DNA of 64,000 nucleotides from CAG-873 sp910578365 (lineage in GTDB: Bacteria; Bacteroidota; Bacteroidia; Bacteroidales; Muribaculaceae): positions 3,534,001 through 3,598,000 of the forward strand of contig OX620685.1 in assembly GCA_951635545.1 (NCBI GenBank), given 5' to 3'. The notes under the pieces were generated by a model that saw only the letters and a program-made list of their open reading frames with translations, was not told where the DNA came from and did not search any database. A program made the translations under genes and the position numbers. Of the stretch, positions 27,007-35,885 are shown piece by piece. Position 1 is the stretch's first letter. The number at the start of each line of letters is the position of its first letter.

Positions 27007-28773
27007 TTAGTCATTAAGGTCTATGGTCACACCGCCAATAATCTTTACAAGTACGTTGTCGAACTCTACAGACTGGGCCTTGTTGAGGTTCTCACCCACG
27101 TGAGCTGCGTCGGTGGTGCCATCGAACACCAGGCGTACGCCGTCGAGTTCTCCAAGGTTGGCAGCTTCGCTGCGCAGGGTTATCTTCAGCGGCGACACAG
27201 CAGGCGAGTCTACAGTACCTGCGGCCGCCATGCCCTCTACTTCGGCTATGATGTTGGTGATTTCATTGCCGTTGCGGTCGAGCGCCAACACCGAGGGCGC
27301 AAGGTTTACCGGCAGCGTATTGATTACATCTACTGTAATGAGCACCTGGTTGAAGTTGTACTTGTGCAGATCTTCATCCCAGTCGAGTTCTTCGTGTGTA
27401 TAGTGGAGTTTGAGGTCGGCACCGAAAGCCAGAGGTATTACGGCCTCGTAGTTGCATTCGTAATCGAAGGCGGTACCCAGCACCATAGTCACTTCCTGCG
27501 GCAGAGCCTTGGCCTTTATGTCTTCGAAATATATCTGGTCGGGTATGGTCTTTATTAGTTCGCCAAGGTCGGGCACTACTATGTTTTCGGCTCCATTCAG
27601 GGCAATAGGTTTGCGCGATATTACAAAGTCGGTGGTGCGGTCGGCGGCAATCACAATGGGGTCGGTGCTGTTCTCATTGCCCAGCCCGATTATACGCGAG
27701 CTGCCGTTTTTGTCGACAGCACGGAGCACCGCGTTGAGATTGATGCTCACCGGCGAACTGTTGTAGACGCTAAAGCTGATGCGCGGATTCTCCACGTCGA
27801 GTACATTCTCTTCCGATGCAAGGAAGTCGGGAATGTCGTTTATGTGGATTATGGTTGGTTCTATATCGATTTTGGGGTCAACCACACCGGTTATGGCCAA
27901 AAGTTCGGCATCGGTAGGACGGGTGGTGGTCACAAGGTCGAGGTTGGCCGTCTGTCCGGGCTGCATGCCGGTACCGTCGATCGACACCTGACCTATGGTT
28001 TTTACGTCGCACTCCAGACGGAAGTGGCCCGGTTCAATAAGGCCCTGGCCCGGCGCCTTGGCCAGGTCGACATTGGTCAGGAGCAGCCGCACTGTTATGG
28101 TAGAGGCGGTATTTACAGCCATTTCGCGGGTAAACACTGCCGTATTGCCGTTTTCCATCCGCAAGAACGATGCTGTAGCTGCATCGCGTACCTCAAGTGT
28201 CCACGAAGGGTCGAACAAAGCTTTAAAGCCCTGTTCTATGATAACGTTGCCGCTGTAGTCGTTGGAACGGAAGCCGATTTCGAACTCGATGTATACTGCC
28301 GTTTCGGCGCTTTTGAGGCTTACAAGTTCGCGGGTTACATTGTCTTCCTCGATTTTAATCTGGGTGGGAGCTCCGTCGACATCTACTGTCACGCGTCCAT
28401 CGCCGAAGAAGCGAAACTCATCGAGGGGTGTTTCAGTGGTACTGCCTTCAAGGCCGTCGAGAGCAATTTTTTCAATTTCCACTGTGGAAGGTTCCGACTC
28501 ACCGGACTGGACCAACACATAGTCGCCTTCGGCCAGACCGTACTGCCCGGCTTTTACACATTTGATACTACTGGTTTCGTCAAGGTCAAGAATTTGCGAC
28601 AGTGTATATGGTTCGGTATCACTTGCGGGAAGTGTGAATCCCTCACTACCAATCTGCACTGTCATATCGATGTCTTTGCTCAGGTCGTAATCTTCATCGA
28701 TGCATGAGCCAAGGCCCATAGCAACACTTACGCCCATTGCTGCAACAGCGACACGGGTAATAGTTCTGGTCAT
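27007..28773 (-). CDS. Large surface lipoprotein of unknown function
   Basis: 588 residues. The N-terminus is a lipoprotein signal with lipobox GLGSC; the acid stretch after the Cys (IDEDYDLSKDID) resembles a Bacteroidetes lipoprotein-export (surface) signal. The body is beta-rich, with Ig-like repeats by appearance. I recognise no named domain. Pairing with the DUF5723-like barrel downstream, 18 bases away, suggests a surface complex. It is read from a -7-like box at 28836-28829. Confidence 0.7.
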   Translation of the reverse strand: MTRTITRVAVAAMGVSVAMGLGSCIDEDYDLSKDIDMTVQIGSEGFTLPASDTEPYTLSQILDLDETSSIKCVKAGQYGLAEGDYVLVQSGESEPSTVEIEKIALDGLEGSTTETPLDEFRFFGDGRVTVDVDGAPTQIKIEEDNVTRELVSLKSAETAVYIEFEIGFRSNDYSGNVIIEQGFKALFDPSWTLEVRDAATASFLRMENGNTAVFTREMAVNTASTITVRLLLTNVDLAKAPGQGLIEPGHFRLECDVKTIGQVSIDGTGMQPGQTANLDLVTTTRPTDAELLAITGVVDPKIDIEPTIIHINDIPDFLASEENVLDVENPRISFSVYNSSPVSINLNAVLRAVDKNGSSRIIGLGNENSTDPIVIAADRTTDFVISRKPIALNGAENIVVPDLGELIKTIPDQIYFEDIKAKALPQEVTMVLGTAFDYECNYEAVIPLAFGADLKLHYTHEELDWDEDLHKYNFNQVLITVDVINTLPVNLAPSVLALDRNGNEITNIIAEVEGMAAAGTVDSPAVSPLKITLRSEAANLGELDGVRLVFDGTTDAAHVGENLNKAQSVEFDNVLVKIIGGVTIDLND

Positions 28774-28828
28774 AAATGTAATAATTGATTTTTAGTTTAC
28801 GTGTGCGTGTGTGTGTGTTATGCAGGTG

Positions 28829-28836
28829 CAAAGTTA
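28829..28836 (-). promoter_or_regulatory. -7-like box of the lipoprotein-DUF5723 genes
   Basis: TAACTTTG on the minus strand with only a partial -33 box (TTGT) 21 bases upstream. The leader downstream holds a GT/AC dinucleotide stretch at about 28799-28818. Confidence 0.5.
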
Positions 28837-28913
28837 CGAGTTTTTTTGTGATTCTTCACAATTTATCACCCATATTTTTATAATGTTTTTATAATTTTTA
28901 TAATAACGCAGGT

Positions 28914-29903
28914 TCAACTGGCAAGTGCAAAATTAGCGATTTGTTTGAAGAACTCGGTTTTCGGGTTTGAGAAACCGAGTTTTTTCCGTGGCCTGAGGTT
29001 TAGTTTCTTTGCGACATTCTTGATGTATAGGTCAGTGAAATCATTGAAATTTGACTTTTTGGGGATGTATTGGCGGATGAGTTTGTTGATGTTTTCGACC
29101 GCTCCTTTCTGCCATGAACAGTAGCTGTCGGCAAAGTAAACAGTCACATCATCAAGACCTTTGATGCGTAATCCGGCGGTGATGTCGAGGTGTGCCGCGA
29201 ACTCGCTGCCGTTGTCAGTAGTGATGGTTTTAAGATATTTACGGTATGCGTACAGCATTCTCACGACAGTCTTTGACAATGGCTTGGCTCTTTTTCCGTA
29301 AGGTAGTTTCTCCATCATCACAAAGCCAGTCATGCGTTCAAGCAGCACTAGAATCGCGTGCCCGTAGGCATCAACAATAAGATCCATCTCAAAATCGCCA
29401 AAGCGTCTGCCGTCGGCCTCGGCCGGTCTGTCGTGTATGCTTGTGCGGTTTGGTATGTTGGTGGCTTTAGTGGGTTTGCGTTCGCCTTTTGGTCTTCGTC
29501 TGAAGTTGGGATGTCTGCGGTGACGGCGCAGTATCCCGCTTTCATCAGCGTTTATAATGTTGTAAATGGTCTGTATGGATACGGAAACACCTTCCTTGGC
29601 CAACACGCCACGAATTTGTTCTGGTGACCATTGGTGGTCAATAATCATCTGTTTTATACGCCACACCAACACGCTGTCGAGCCTCTGGTTGGATGTGGTG
29701 CGCTTTCTGCGTTCAAGGGCTTTGGCATGAGCCTTTTTCCACAGATAGTTGCCTTTGGTTGTGGAATTGCGCTTCAGTTCACGACAAAGCGTTGACTGAC
29801 TGCACCCCACTATGAGGGCGATTTCTTTTCTCTGAGTCTTTCTTTGCAGTAAGGCAAAAATTTGCGACCTTTGCTGCGAGGTTAATTGTCTGTACATAAG
29901 CAA
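28914..29903 (-). CDS. IS30-family transposase
   Basis: 329 residues. The N-terminal helix-turn-helix is MYRQLTSQQRSQIFALLQRK and onward (RKEIALIVGCSQSTLCREL). DDE residues lie in GDFEMDLIVD, ITTDNGSEF and KGAVENINKLIRQYIPK. SPEQIRGVLAKEG is an IS30-family signature. Intact. The start could be M1 or M3. Confidence 0.93.
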   Translation of the reverse strand: MLMYRQLTSQQRSQIFALLQRKTQRKEIALIVGCSQSTLCRELKRNSTTKGNYLWKKAHAKALERRKRTTSNQRLDSVLVWRIKQMIIDHQWSPEQIRGVLAKEGVSVSIQTIYNIINADESGILRRHRRHPNFRRRPKGERKPTKATNIPNRTSIHDRPAEADGRRFGDFEMDLIVDAYGHAILVLLERMTGFVMMEKLPYGKRAKPLSKTVVRMLYAYRKYLKTITTDNGSEFAAHLDITAGLRIKGLDDVTVYFADSYCSWQKGAVENINKLIRQYIPKKSNFNDFTDLYIKNVAKKLNLRPRKKLGFSNPKTEFFKQIANFALAS

Positions 29904-30287
29904 TACAAAGTTAGTTAATCTCAGGGAGACTTCGGTCTCCTTCTATGTTGTATTCCAAAATTCTCGTTGAGATTTAGAAAAGATTAACGTTAAAAATCAA
30001 TTGCTTATATTTCTGTGCCGATTGTGTAGGCACAAAAGAGTCATGATCGAGGCCTCTGCCCCAATCAAATAACCGGCAATCGGTTAGAGCCCGAAATGCC
30101 TTGTAGTAAAAAAAGTCCTATCAGGCAAACTTCTATCAGTCACGCCCCATCGGGCTGACAGTTTACTTATTCAGCATAATAGGAAAGACGCCACAACCTT
30201 TCTTTTAGATGCAGCCAAGGCTCATCAAGGAGGCGAGAGTAGCCGTCTTACTGTATTTGCCTATAAGACTTTTGTGTGTCGCATTAT
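29904..30287 (-). other. Non-coding stretch: IS30 end and possible IS110 bridge RNA
   Basis: No gene. Near 29931-29946 the hairpin GGAGACTTCGGTCTCC lies in IS30 sequence. The part from about 29985 to 30287 lies downstream of the IS110 transposase and can fold into several stems, for example GTGCC...GGCAC (about 30015-30033). In the IS1111 subgroup of IS110 elements the guide (bridge) RNA is encoded at this side, so this is a candidate. Confidence 0.4.
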
Positions 30288-31358
30288 CTAACGGCATTCA
30301 TATCTGCGGTTTGATTTCAGTACGGAAAATATTATGTTGGAGAGCTTGCGGGCTATCCGGATTATGGCTTCCTGCGACTTCATTCCGCGAGTGCACAATG
30401 CGCCGAACTTTGCGGAGAGTTCCGCGTCGTGCCGTATGGCTATCCATGAGGCCTCGACTATTTTTGGACCGAGGAATTTGTTTCCCCGGAAAGTCTTCTC
30501 ACCGACGTATTCCTTGTCGCCGCTTGACGACATCATCGGCACGAGTCCGAGGAACGATGCGAACTGGCGCTGGTTACTGAAGCGACCGATGTCATCAATC
30601 TCGGTAAGCAGGCTCATGGCAATTGTCGAACCAATGCCGGGAACCGACATCAGGATGCCGTATTTCTCGGCATACCTGTCGCTGCGCGCCAGCGAGCGCA
30701 ATCTGCGGTTGACATCAAGGAGGCGTTCCCTGTAATGGAGTACCTCGGCAATGAGCAGGTCAAGCGAGACCCGGGTGTCGGAGAGCAACCGCACGTCATT
30801 CTGCAACCACGTTATGAAACTTCTTGTCCAGTGGCGGTTGCTTCGGAAATATTCTTCGGGGTACTCCACGCCGTTGTTGTACAGCAGATGCTTGATTCTG
30901 GATTTTATGCCGCCGGAAAGCTTCACAATAGTGGCGCGGTGGCGTACCAGCGCACGGTCATCGAGGCTGTCCTTCGAGTGAATGTACACACTGCCGAGCT
31001 CGCCGCGCATAAGGGCTTTGGCCAGCTTTTTTGAATCCACCGGGTCTGACTTCGAGACCTTTTCCTTCTGGGTGGTCGGAACGTCAGCCGCATGTACCAC
31101 GGTGCATTTTATACCAAGCTCAGTCAGGGCATAATAGGTCGAGAAGCCCGAAAACCCCGTCTCGTAGGCTGCATGGTAGCTACCGTTAGGATAATGCTTG
31201 TTCAAATGTTCAAAGAGCTCTTTGGCCGAAGCCTTTTGAGTATGAGTGCGCATAAACCCAGAGGGGGTGAGCACCGTGACACTCCATGTTCTCAGATGGA
31301 CGTCAATACCAATAGAGATATTTTGTCCGCTGAAATCTTTTTTGTTACTTTGTACCAT
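30288..31358 (-). CDS. IS110-family transposase (DEDD type)
   Basis: 356 residues. The N-terminal RuvC-like DEDD domain shows ISIGIDVHLRTWSV, AAYETGFSGFSTYY and KSDPVDSKKLAKAL. The C-terminal Tnp20 domain shows LMSVPGIGSTIAMSLLTEI and FASFLGLVPMMSSSGDKEYV. IS110 recombinases use a serine in the second domain and are guided by a bridge RNA. It differs from the two 360-residue copies at 33.4 and 50.6 kb, so it is a different element. Confidence 0.92.
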   Translation of the reverse strand: MVQSNKKDFSGQNISIGIDVHLRTWSVTVLTPSGFMRTHTQKASAKELFEHLNKHYPNGSYHAAYETGFSGFSTYYALTELGIKCTVVHAADVPTTQKEKVSKSDPVDSKKLAKALMRGELGSVYIHSKDSLDDRALVRHRATIVKLSGGIKSRIKHLLYNNGVEYPEEYFRSNRHWTRSFITWLQNDVRLLSDTRVSLDLLIAEVLHYRERLLDVNRRLRSLARSDRYAEKYGILMSVPGIGSTIAMSLLTEIDDIGRFSNQRQFASFLGLVPMMSSSGDKEYVGEKTFRGNKFLGPKIVEASWIAIRHDAELSAKFGALCTRGMKSQEAIIRIARKLSNIIFSVLKSNRRYECR

Positions 31359-31786
31359 AGACGTATCGGTTTTGCTGTTAATGTATTTTGCTTTTACAAA
31401 TTTACATGCAATTGCCCTTACGTCTATCTTTTCTCCTCACTCCTCTCGGGGGAAAGCCTTAGCGGCAAGGGGGCAGACAGCCCCCGTTGAGCGCCCCGTC
31501 AGCTAATCTGATGCAAACATAGTGACTTTTTTATTTTGTATTGCCAGTATGTTCTGCTGCTGTCCGCTCTTGGGGGCGGTTTAGGCCGCCCCCGCCGCTT
31601 GGGCATCCCCTCGCCAGAAGGAGAGAGGAGAACGACTAATGCCCATCTCAAAGTTTTGCACTTCGATTTGGAATCTTCATAATTTTTATAATAATATCAC
31701 CATTCCCCCATATTGAGAGCGTGCATCCCGGCCGGCGGACGTAGGAGCAACAATGCGTCGGATAATGATTTTTCAATATTTTTTCA
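31359..31786. other. Gene-free stretch after the IS110 gene, with GC-rich hairpins
   Basis: No gene seen. It contains a perfect hairpin GGGGGCGG-TTTA-GGCCGCCCCC at about 31573-31595, a purine/pyrimidine-rich imperfect inverted repeat (CTCCTCACTCCTCTC near 31433 and GAGAGAGGAGAA near 31620), and the IS30 right end up to 31678. It then runs to the yqgE leader. Confidence 0.6.
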
Positions 31787-31794
31787 TACCTTTG
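31787..31794 (+). promoter_or_regulatory. -7-like box for yqgE
   Basis: TACCTTTG fits TAnnTTTG; no TTTG at the -33 position. It gives a leader of roughly 65 bases. Confidence 0.45.
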
Positions 31795-31867
31795 TACAAA
31801 ACTCTCGGGCCGTTCATTTGTTAAAGATGAAAGAGTTTTAATATTTATCCCACTAACACCCAACCCG

Positions 31868-32473
31868 ATGAAAGACATCACCACCAACATCTTCAACGTC
31901 ACCACAGTCAAGGGCGACGTAAGGCAGGGGGCCCTATTGGTGGCAGAACCCTTCCTGAGCGAACCGTATTTCAACCACGGAGTTCTGTCGCTGGTCGACT
32001 ATAGCCCTGAGGAAGGAGCCATGGGAGTGGTGATGAATTACCGCACCGCCAATATGCTCTCCGACGTACTCGACGGCATATCGCCGCAGCTCGACGCTCC
32101 GGTGTACTGCGGAGGCCCGCTGGGTCAGGACCGGCTGTTCTTTATCCATACACTCGGCAGCGACATCATCAGCGACGCCCGCGAATATACACCGGGCCTT
32201 TTTGTAGGAGGCGACTTCAGCGCCATAATCGATTATGTAAACTCCGGCTACACGCTCGACGGTGTGCTGCGCTTCTTTGTGGGCTACAGCGGCTGGAGCC
32301 GCGGTCAGCTCGAAGACGAACTCGCCGGCGATGTATGGGCCCTCACCGACTTTGACAATCCGCACGAACTGCTGCACGGCAACGGCGACCCTTACTGGCA
32401 CCGCTGCGTACGCCACATGGGCGAGCCTTACCGTAGCTGGCAGCTCTTGCCACGAAATATACACGCTAACTGA
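31868..32473 (+). CDS. yqgE: YqgE/AlgH family protein
   Basis: 201 residues. Family pattern: GALLVAEPFL near the start, HGVLSLVDYSPEEGAMGVVM, then VYCGGPLGQDRLFFIHTL and FFVGYSGWSRGQLEDEL. The family (UPF0301) is widespread and has no firmly known biochemical role. Length matches the usual ~190 residues. It is followed after 5 bases by the acetyltransferase gene, so the two are co-transcribed. Confidence 0.92.
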   Translation: MKDITTNIFNVTTVKGDVRQGALLVAEPFLSEPYFNHGVLSLVDYSPEEGAMGVVMNYRTANMLSDVLDGISPQLDAPVYCGGPLGQDRLFFIHTLGSDIISDAREYTPGLFVGGDFSAIIDYVNSGYTLDGVLRFFVGYSGWSRGQLEDELAGDVWALTDFDNPHELLHGNGDPYWHRCVRHMGEPYRSWQLLPRNIHAN

Positions 32474-32478
32474 TAAAA

Positions 32479-32997
32479 ATGAAAACCGACGAAATAAAAA
32501 TACGCCTGCGCGCTCCCGAACCCGCCGATACCGACACTCTGTACATATGGGAGAACGACCCCGAACTATGGCCCTGCAGCGACAATATGACGCCTCTGTC
32601 GCGCCATGCCCTCGCCCGATATATCGACAATTACAGCGGCGACATCGCTACCGACGGACAGCTGCGCCTGATAATAACCGAACTCGACGGCACTCCCGTA
32701 GGCGTCGCCGACCTATATGAATACTCGCAGCGCGACCGACGTGCAGGTGTAGGAATTTTCATACAGAAAGAATACCGTCGCCGCGGATACGCCTTCCAGG
32801 CCCTTGCCTGGCTTGGAGTGTACTGCGCCACGCATCTGGGACTGCATCAACTCTGGGCCGTTGTTGGAGCCGACAACGATGCCTCGCGTGCGCTTTTTCA
32901 CTCGGCCGGATTCAAAACATGCGGACGCCTGCGCTCATGGCTCCGCCGCGGACGCCGCTTCGGCGATGCTATTATATACCAACGGCTGTTTGAGTGA
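32479..32997 (+). CDS. GNAT acetyltransferase
   Basis: 172 residues, RimJ/RimL-like GNAT fold. It starts IRLRAPEPADTDTLYIWEND; the acetyl-CoA loop is IFIQKEYRRRGYAFQAL (Q/R-x-x-G-x-G/A type) at about residues 92-108; the late strand is AVVGADNDASRALFHSAGFK. It transfers acetyl groups to an amine, either a protein N-terminus or a small molecule such as a polyamine; the substrate cannot be told. Confidence 0.85.
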   Translation: MKTDEIKIRLRAPEPADTDTLYIWENDPELWPCSDNMTPLSRHALARYIDNYSGDIATDGQLRLIITELDGTPVGVADLYEYSQRDRRAGVGIFIQKEYRRRGYAFQALAWLGVYCATHLGLHQLWAVVGADNDASRALFHSAGFKTCGRLRSWLRRGRRFGDAIIYQRLFE

Positions 32998-33380
32998 GGT
33001 TTGAGGTTAAAATTTTAGAGGGCGTTTAATAATAAATGTTAAATTCCCGGTGGCGTATCTTTTAGCTAAATTGCTATAAATGAAGAATGAGCGTAGCGAG
33101 CTACGTGACTGATGAATTTTAGCAATTCAGCAAAAGAGACGCCAAGGCGGGGGTAACTTTAAAAATCCATTAATTCAAAAAATAATGTTGATACAGAAAT
33201 TACAATTCCACTCGAAAATCACGGGCGCCTTTAGCTCTTCATTTCAGTCACATAGTTCCTATGTTTGCATTCGCAAAGCGGAACTAACGATGCGCGGCTA
33301 AAACAAAGTCCTAAAAAATAAGGGCATATGCCCCGTTAGTTTTAATTTTGTAAAGGGAATAACAAACTAACGATAAACAT

Positions 33381-34463
33381 ATGCCGATACAAAGTAACAA
33401 ATTAAATTTCAAAGGACAAAATATCTATATAGGAATTGATGTCCATCTTAAAAGTTGGAATGTCTGTGTTTATGTCGGAGGATTGAAAATCAAGCCTTTC
33501 TCGCAAACTCCATCAGCAGCCGTGCTGAAAAGCCATCTTGAAACAAACTATCCTGGTGGTACATATTATTCTGCGTATGAATCGGGCTTCTGCGGTTTTT
33601 CTGTCCATTATGAGTTATTGCGACATGGAATCAACAATATCGTATTCAATGCCGCCGACATAAGTGACACTTCTAAGGAGCGAATGAGGAAAACAGATTC
33701 TACAGACTCGTCCAAGATAGCGCGGAATCTAAGCAAGGGAGAGCTTTCTGCAATACATGTGCCATCGGAACAGGAAATTTCCGACAGGGAGGTCCTGAGA
33801 ACAAGAATGACACATGTGAAGATGTGCGTACAGACAAAGATGCGCATAAAATCACTGCTTTATGTCAAAGGCATACGATATCCTGACACATTTGAAAAAC
33901 CGGGCACACACTGGTCAAGAAATTTCGTGTCGTGGATAGAGAATGAAGCGTCCTCATTGCCTTATGAGGGAGGACGCTCTCTTCTCATCCAGATAGAGAA
34001 CCTGCGGTTTATCCACAATCAGATTTTAAAGGCCACACGGGAACTCAGAAAAATCATGACGCAACCCCGATATCAAGATTCATACAAGCTTTTGATGTCC
34101 ATTCCGGGCATAGGGTTTCTTACCGCCGCCACCTTCCTGTTGGAGGCCGGGGACATCTCAAGATTCGCAAGCAACGATCATCTGGCATCATTTGTGGGTT
34201 TTGTCCCCGATACAAGATCAACAGGGGAAAAGGATATTGCAATCGGGGTCACCTCACGAAGCAACCACCGTCTACGAACCATGTTTATAGAAAGCGCATG
34301 GTCTGCGATACGACAGGATCCGGCTTTGACTCTTGCATACACAAAACTTGTTTCTAGAATGGAACCAAACAAGGCCATAATAAGAATCGGTCGCAAGCTT
34401 CTCAACAGAGTCGCATGTGTCCTCAGAACACGAAAGCCGTATGTCAAGGCTGTCGTACAATAA
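33381..34463 (+). CDS. IS110-family transposase, copy 1
   Basis: 360 residues. DEDD domain: IYIGIDVHLKSWNVCVYVGG, SAYESGFCGFSVHYELL, KTDSTDSSKIARNL. Tnp20 domain: LLMSIPGIGFLTAATFLLEA and LASFVGFVPDTRSTGEKD. It differs from copy 2 at two residues I can see: F12 for Y, and R for G in HWSRNFVSW. A hairpin GGGCATATGCCC lies about 45 bases before the start. Confidence 0.92.
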   Translation: MPIQSNKLNFKGQNIYIGIDVHLKSWNVCVYVGGLKIKPFSQTPSAAVLKSHLETNYPGGTYYSAYESGFCGFSVHYELLRHGINNIVFNAADISDTSKERMRKTDSTDSSKIARNLSKGELSAIHVPSEQEISDREVLRTRMTHVKMCVQTKMRIKSLLYVKGIRYPDTFEKPGTHWSRNFVSWIENEASSLPYEGGRSLLIQIENLRFIHNQILKATRELRKIMTQPRYQDSYKLLMSIPGIGFLTAATFLLEAGDISRFASNDHLASFVGFVPDTRSTGEKDIAIGVTSRSNHRLRTMFIESAWSAIRQDPALTLAYTKLVSRMEPNKAIIRIGRKLLNRVACVLRTRKPYVKAVVQ

Positions 34464-34850
34464 AGAATTTCTTACTGACAACCAGTATATAATACCGCAA
34501 TAGCGAGCTTGCAGCCTTTGGTCTGCTTTTCATAGTCTGCGGATTATTTTTCTTACCACTGAAACAGGAAACTGCGGCAATTTGTGTCCGCTTATTGAAG
34601 GTTGTCGGTTAAGATTTTTTTCTGTATGGGTTTTCTTAGCCATAGGGCGAAAGCCGTAACGCTCTGCTGAACGATATACTTGTCCATACAGAAAAAGGGA
34701 CTGAGAAATCTCAGCCCCATATCCGTTACGGCGTAACGCGAAGAGTCTATTGCTGACAGGTTGCTCCCCAGCAGAGCCTGTTTCCTCTTCAACCCTCTGA
34801 CTGCAAAATTAATAGAAGTTGTGGAGAGTCGTGTTAAATAAGTGTTAAAA
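34464..34850 (+). ncRNA. Candidate bridge RNA region of the IS110-type element, copy 1
   Basis: No gene, but many stems: TTTTTCTGTATGG (34617-34629) with CCATACAGAAAAA (34684-34696), 13 perfect bp around a 54-nt internal region; then CTGAG/CTCAG (34701-34713), CGTTACG-G-CGTAACG (34723-34737), and ACAGG...CCTGT (34756-34781). Copy 2 carries the same structure. IS1111-type relatives place the guide RNA downstream of the transposase. Confidence 0.45.
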
Positions 34851-34968
34851 TCTGCAAATCATTTGTACAGCAACATAGAAGCTCGCTATGCTCCTTCAAT
34901 TCAGAGCAAAATTCGCCACGTGATTTTCGGCCGGGAAATAACATTTATTATTAAACACCCTCTAAATC

Positions 34969-35583
34969 TCAAACCTCATAGGGCACACGCTCCAGCAGCG
35001 AGCGGCCAAGCGTGAGTTCATCGGTGTACTCAATTTCGTTGCCTACCGACATGCCGCGTGCAAGCCGGGTAATTTTCAGTGCCTCAAAACGGGCAAGCCT
35101 ACGCGAGATATAAAAGTTAGTGGTGTCGCCCTCCATGGTGGCGCTCAATGCCAGAATTACTTCCGACACTCCGCCGCCTTCCACACGCTCTTCCAGCGAG
35201 TTTATCTCAATCATGTCGGGGCCTATGCCGTCGACCGGCGAAATCAGGCCGCCAAGCACATGGTACACCCCGCGGAACTGCCCCGTAGCCTCGAAGCTCA
35301 TCACATCGCGCACATTCTCCACCACACATACAGTGCTGTGGTCGCGCACAGGCGAACCACAGATGGCACACTCCTCGGTTTCGGAAATATTATGGCATAC
35401 CTTGCAGTAGCGTATTCCGCGGCGCAGGTCGATAATAGCCTGCCCCAGTGCCACAGCCTCGCGCTCGTCGCGCCGCAGCAGGTGCAGAGCCAGACGCAGG
35501 GCCGTCTTACGGCCGATACCCGGTAGACGCGATATTTCTGTAACGGCATTTTCCAGCAACGCCGACGAAAATTGTGTTTCCAT
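34969..35583 (-). CDS. recR: Recombination mediator RecR
   Basis: 204 residues. Helix-hairpin-helix ISRLPGIGRKTALRLALHLL at the start, the four-Cys zinc finger YCKVC...CAIC at about 59-74, and a Toprim-type domain VCVVENVRDVMSFEATGQFR with GLISPVDGIGPDMI. RecR acts with RecO (and RecF) to load RecA on gapped DNA. A TAACTTTG -7-like box at 35595-35588 would put the start near the ATG, so the message may be nearly leaderless. The IS110-type unit ends 6 bases past its stop. Confidence 0.95.
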   Translation of the reverse strand: METQFSSALLENAVTEISRLPGIGRKTALRLALHLLRRDEREAVALGQAIIDLRRGIRYCKVCHNISETEECAICGSPVRDHSTVCVVENVRDVMSFEATGQFRGVYHVLGGLISPVDGIGPDMIEINSLEERVEGGGVSEVILALSATMEGDTTNFYISRRLARFEALKITRLARGMSVGNEIEYTDELTLGRSLLERVPYEV

Positions 35584-35587
35584 AGTA

Positions 35588-35595
35588 CAAAGTTA
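35588..35595 (-). promoter_or_regulatory. -7-like box next to the recR start
   Basis: TAACTTTG on the minus strand, 5 bases before the recR ATG. No clear -33 box. Confidence 0.4.
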
Positions 35596-35732
35596 CACAT
35601 TATTTATACAACGCCGCTTATATACCCGGCAAAAAAATCAACACGACGCAACTGTTCGGAACAATCAGCGCCCTTATTTGTTAAACAAGTATAATACAAC
35701 TTCAATTCTTCAATTTAAAACATACTTATACT

Positions 35733-35885
35733 ATGGCACGTAATCACAAACGCAAAAACACTGCCGGCGTATGGCTCGCCATCGGAGCCATAGTGCTTAT
35801 CATACTGCTCGTAATCTGGCTCACATTCGCCGACCTCACCGGCAATACCGATGTGGCCGCCTTTCTCAACGTAAAAACCCTATGA
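35733..35885 (+). CDS. Small single-pass membrane protein
   Basis: 50 residues: MARNHKRKNTAGVWLAIGAI, then VLIILLVIWLTF and a short polar tail ending NVKTL. A basic N-terminus and one membrane helix (about 13-33) suggest a cytoplasm-in topology. Its stop overlaps the start of the next membrane protein by ATGA, which supports it as a real coupled gene. Function unknown. Confidence 0.65.
   Translation: MARNHKRKNTAGVWLAIGAIVLIILLVIWLTFADLTGNTDVAAFLNVKTL

Larger units (their letters stand above)
28907..31678 (-). mobile_element. IS30-family element split by an IS110-family element
   Basis: The left end (CGCAGGTTCAACTGGCAAG from 28907) and the complement of the right end (GAAGATTCCAAATCGAAG from 31678), each followed by TGCAAAA, form an imperfect inverted repeat of about 27 bp. 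The flanks are an identical 16-bp AT-rich repeat at 28891-28906 and 31679-31694. The IS30 transposase is at the left; an IS110-family gene with its non-coding flanks sits inside the right part. The exact inner boundaries of the IS110 element cannot be fixed. Confidence 0.65.
33018..34962 (+). mobile_element. 1.9-kb unit with long inverted-repeat ends and an IS110-type transposase (copy 1)
   Basis: The left end starts GAGGGCGTTTAATAATAAAT (33018) and runs to CCCGG at 33050; the right end is its near-perfect complement (34931-34962), about 32 bp each. IS110 elements normally lack such ends, so this may be an IS110 copy inserted into a palindromic repeat. The left arm has a hairpin GGCGTATCTTTT...AAAAGAGACGCC whose loop carries about 57 extra bases, themselves palindromic (CGTAGC/GCTACG), missing in copy 2. 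No consistent target duplication was found. Confidence 0.7.

Noticed and set aside
28799..28818. GT/AC dinucleotide run as a phase-variation switch for the lipoprotein gene
   Set aside because: The run is short, imperfect and in the leader downstream of the -7 box, not between promoter elements or in the coding frame.
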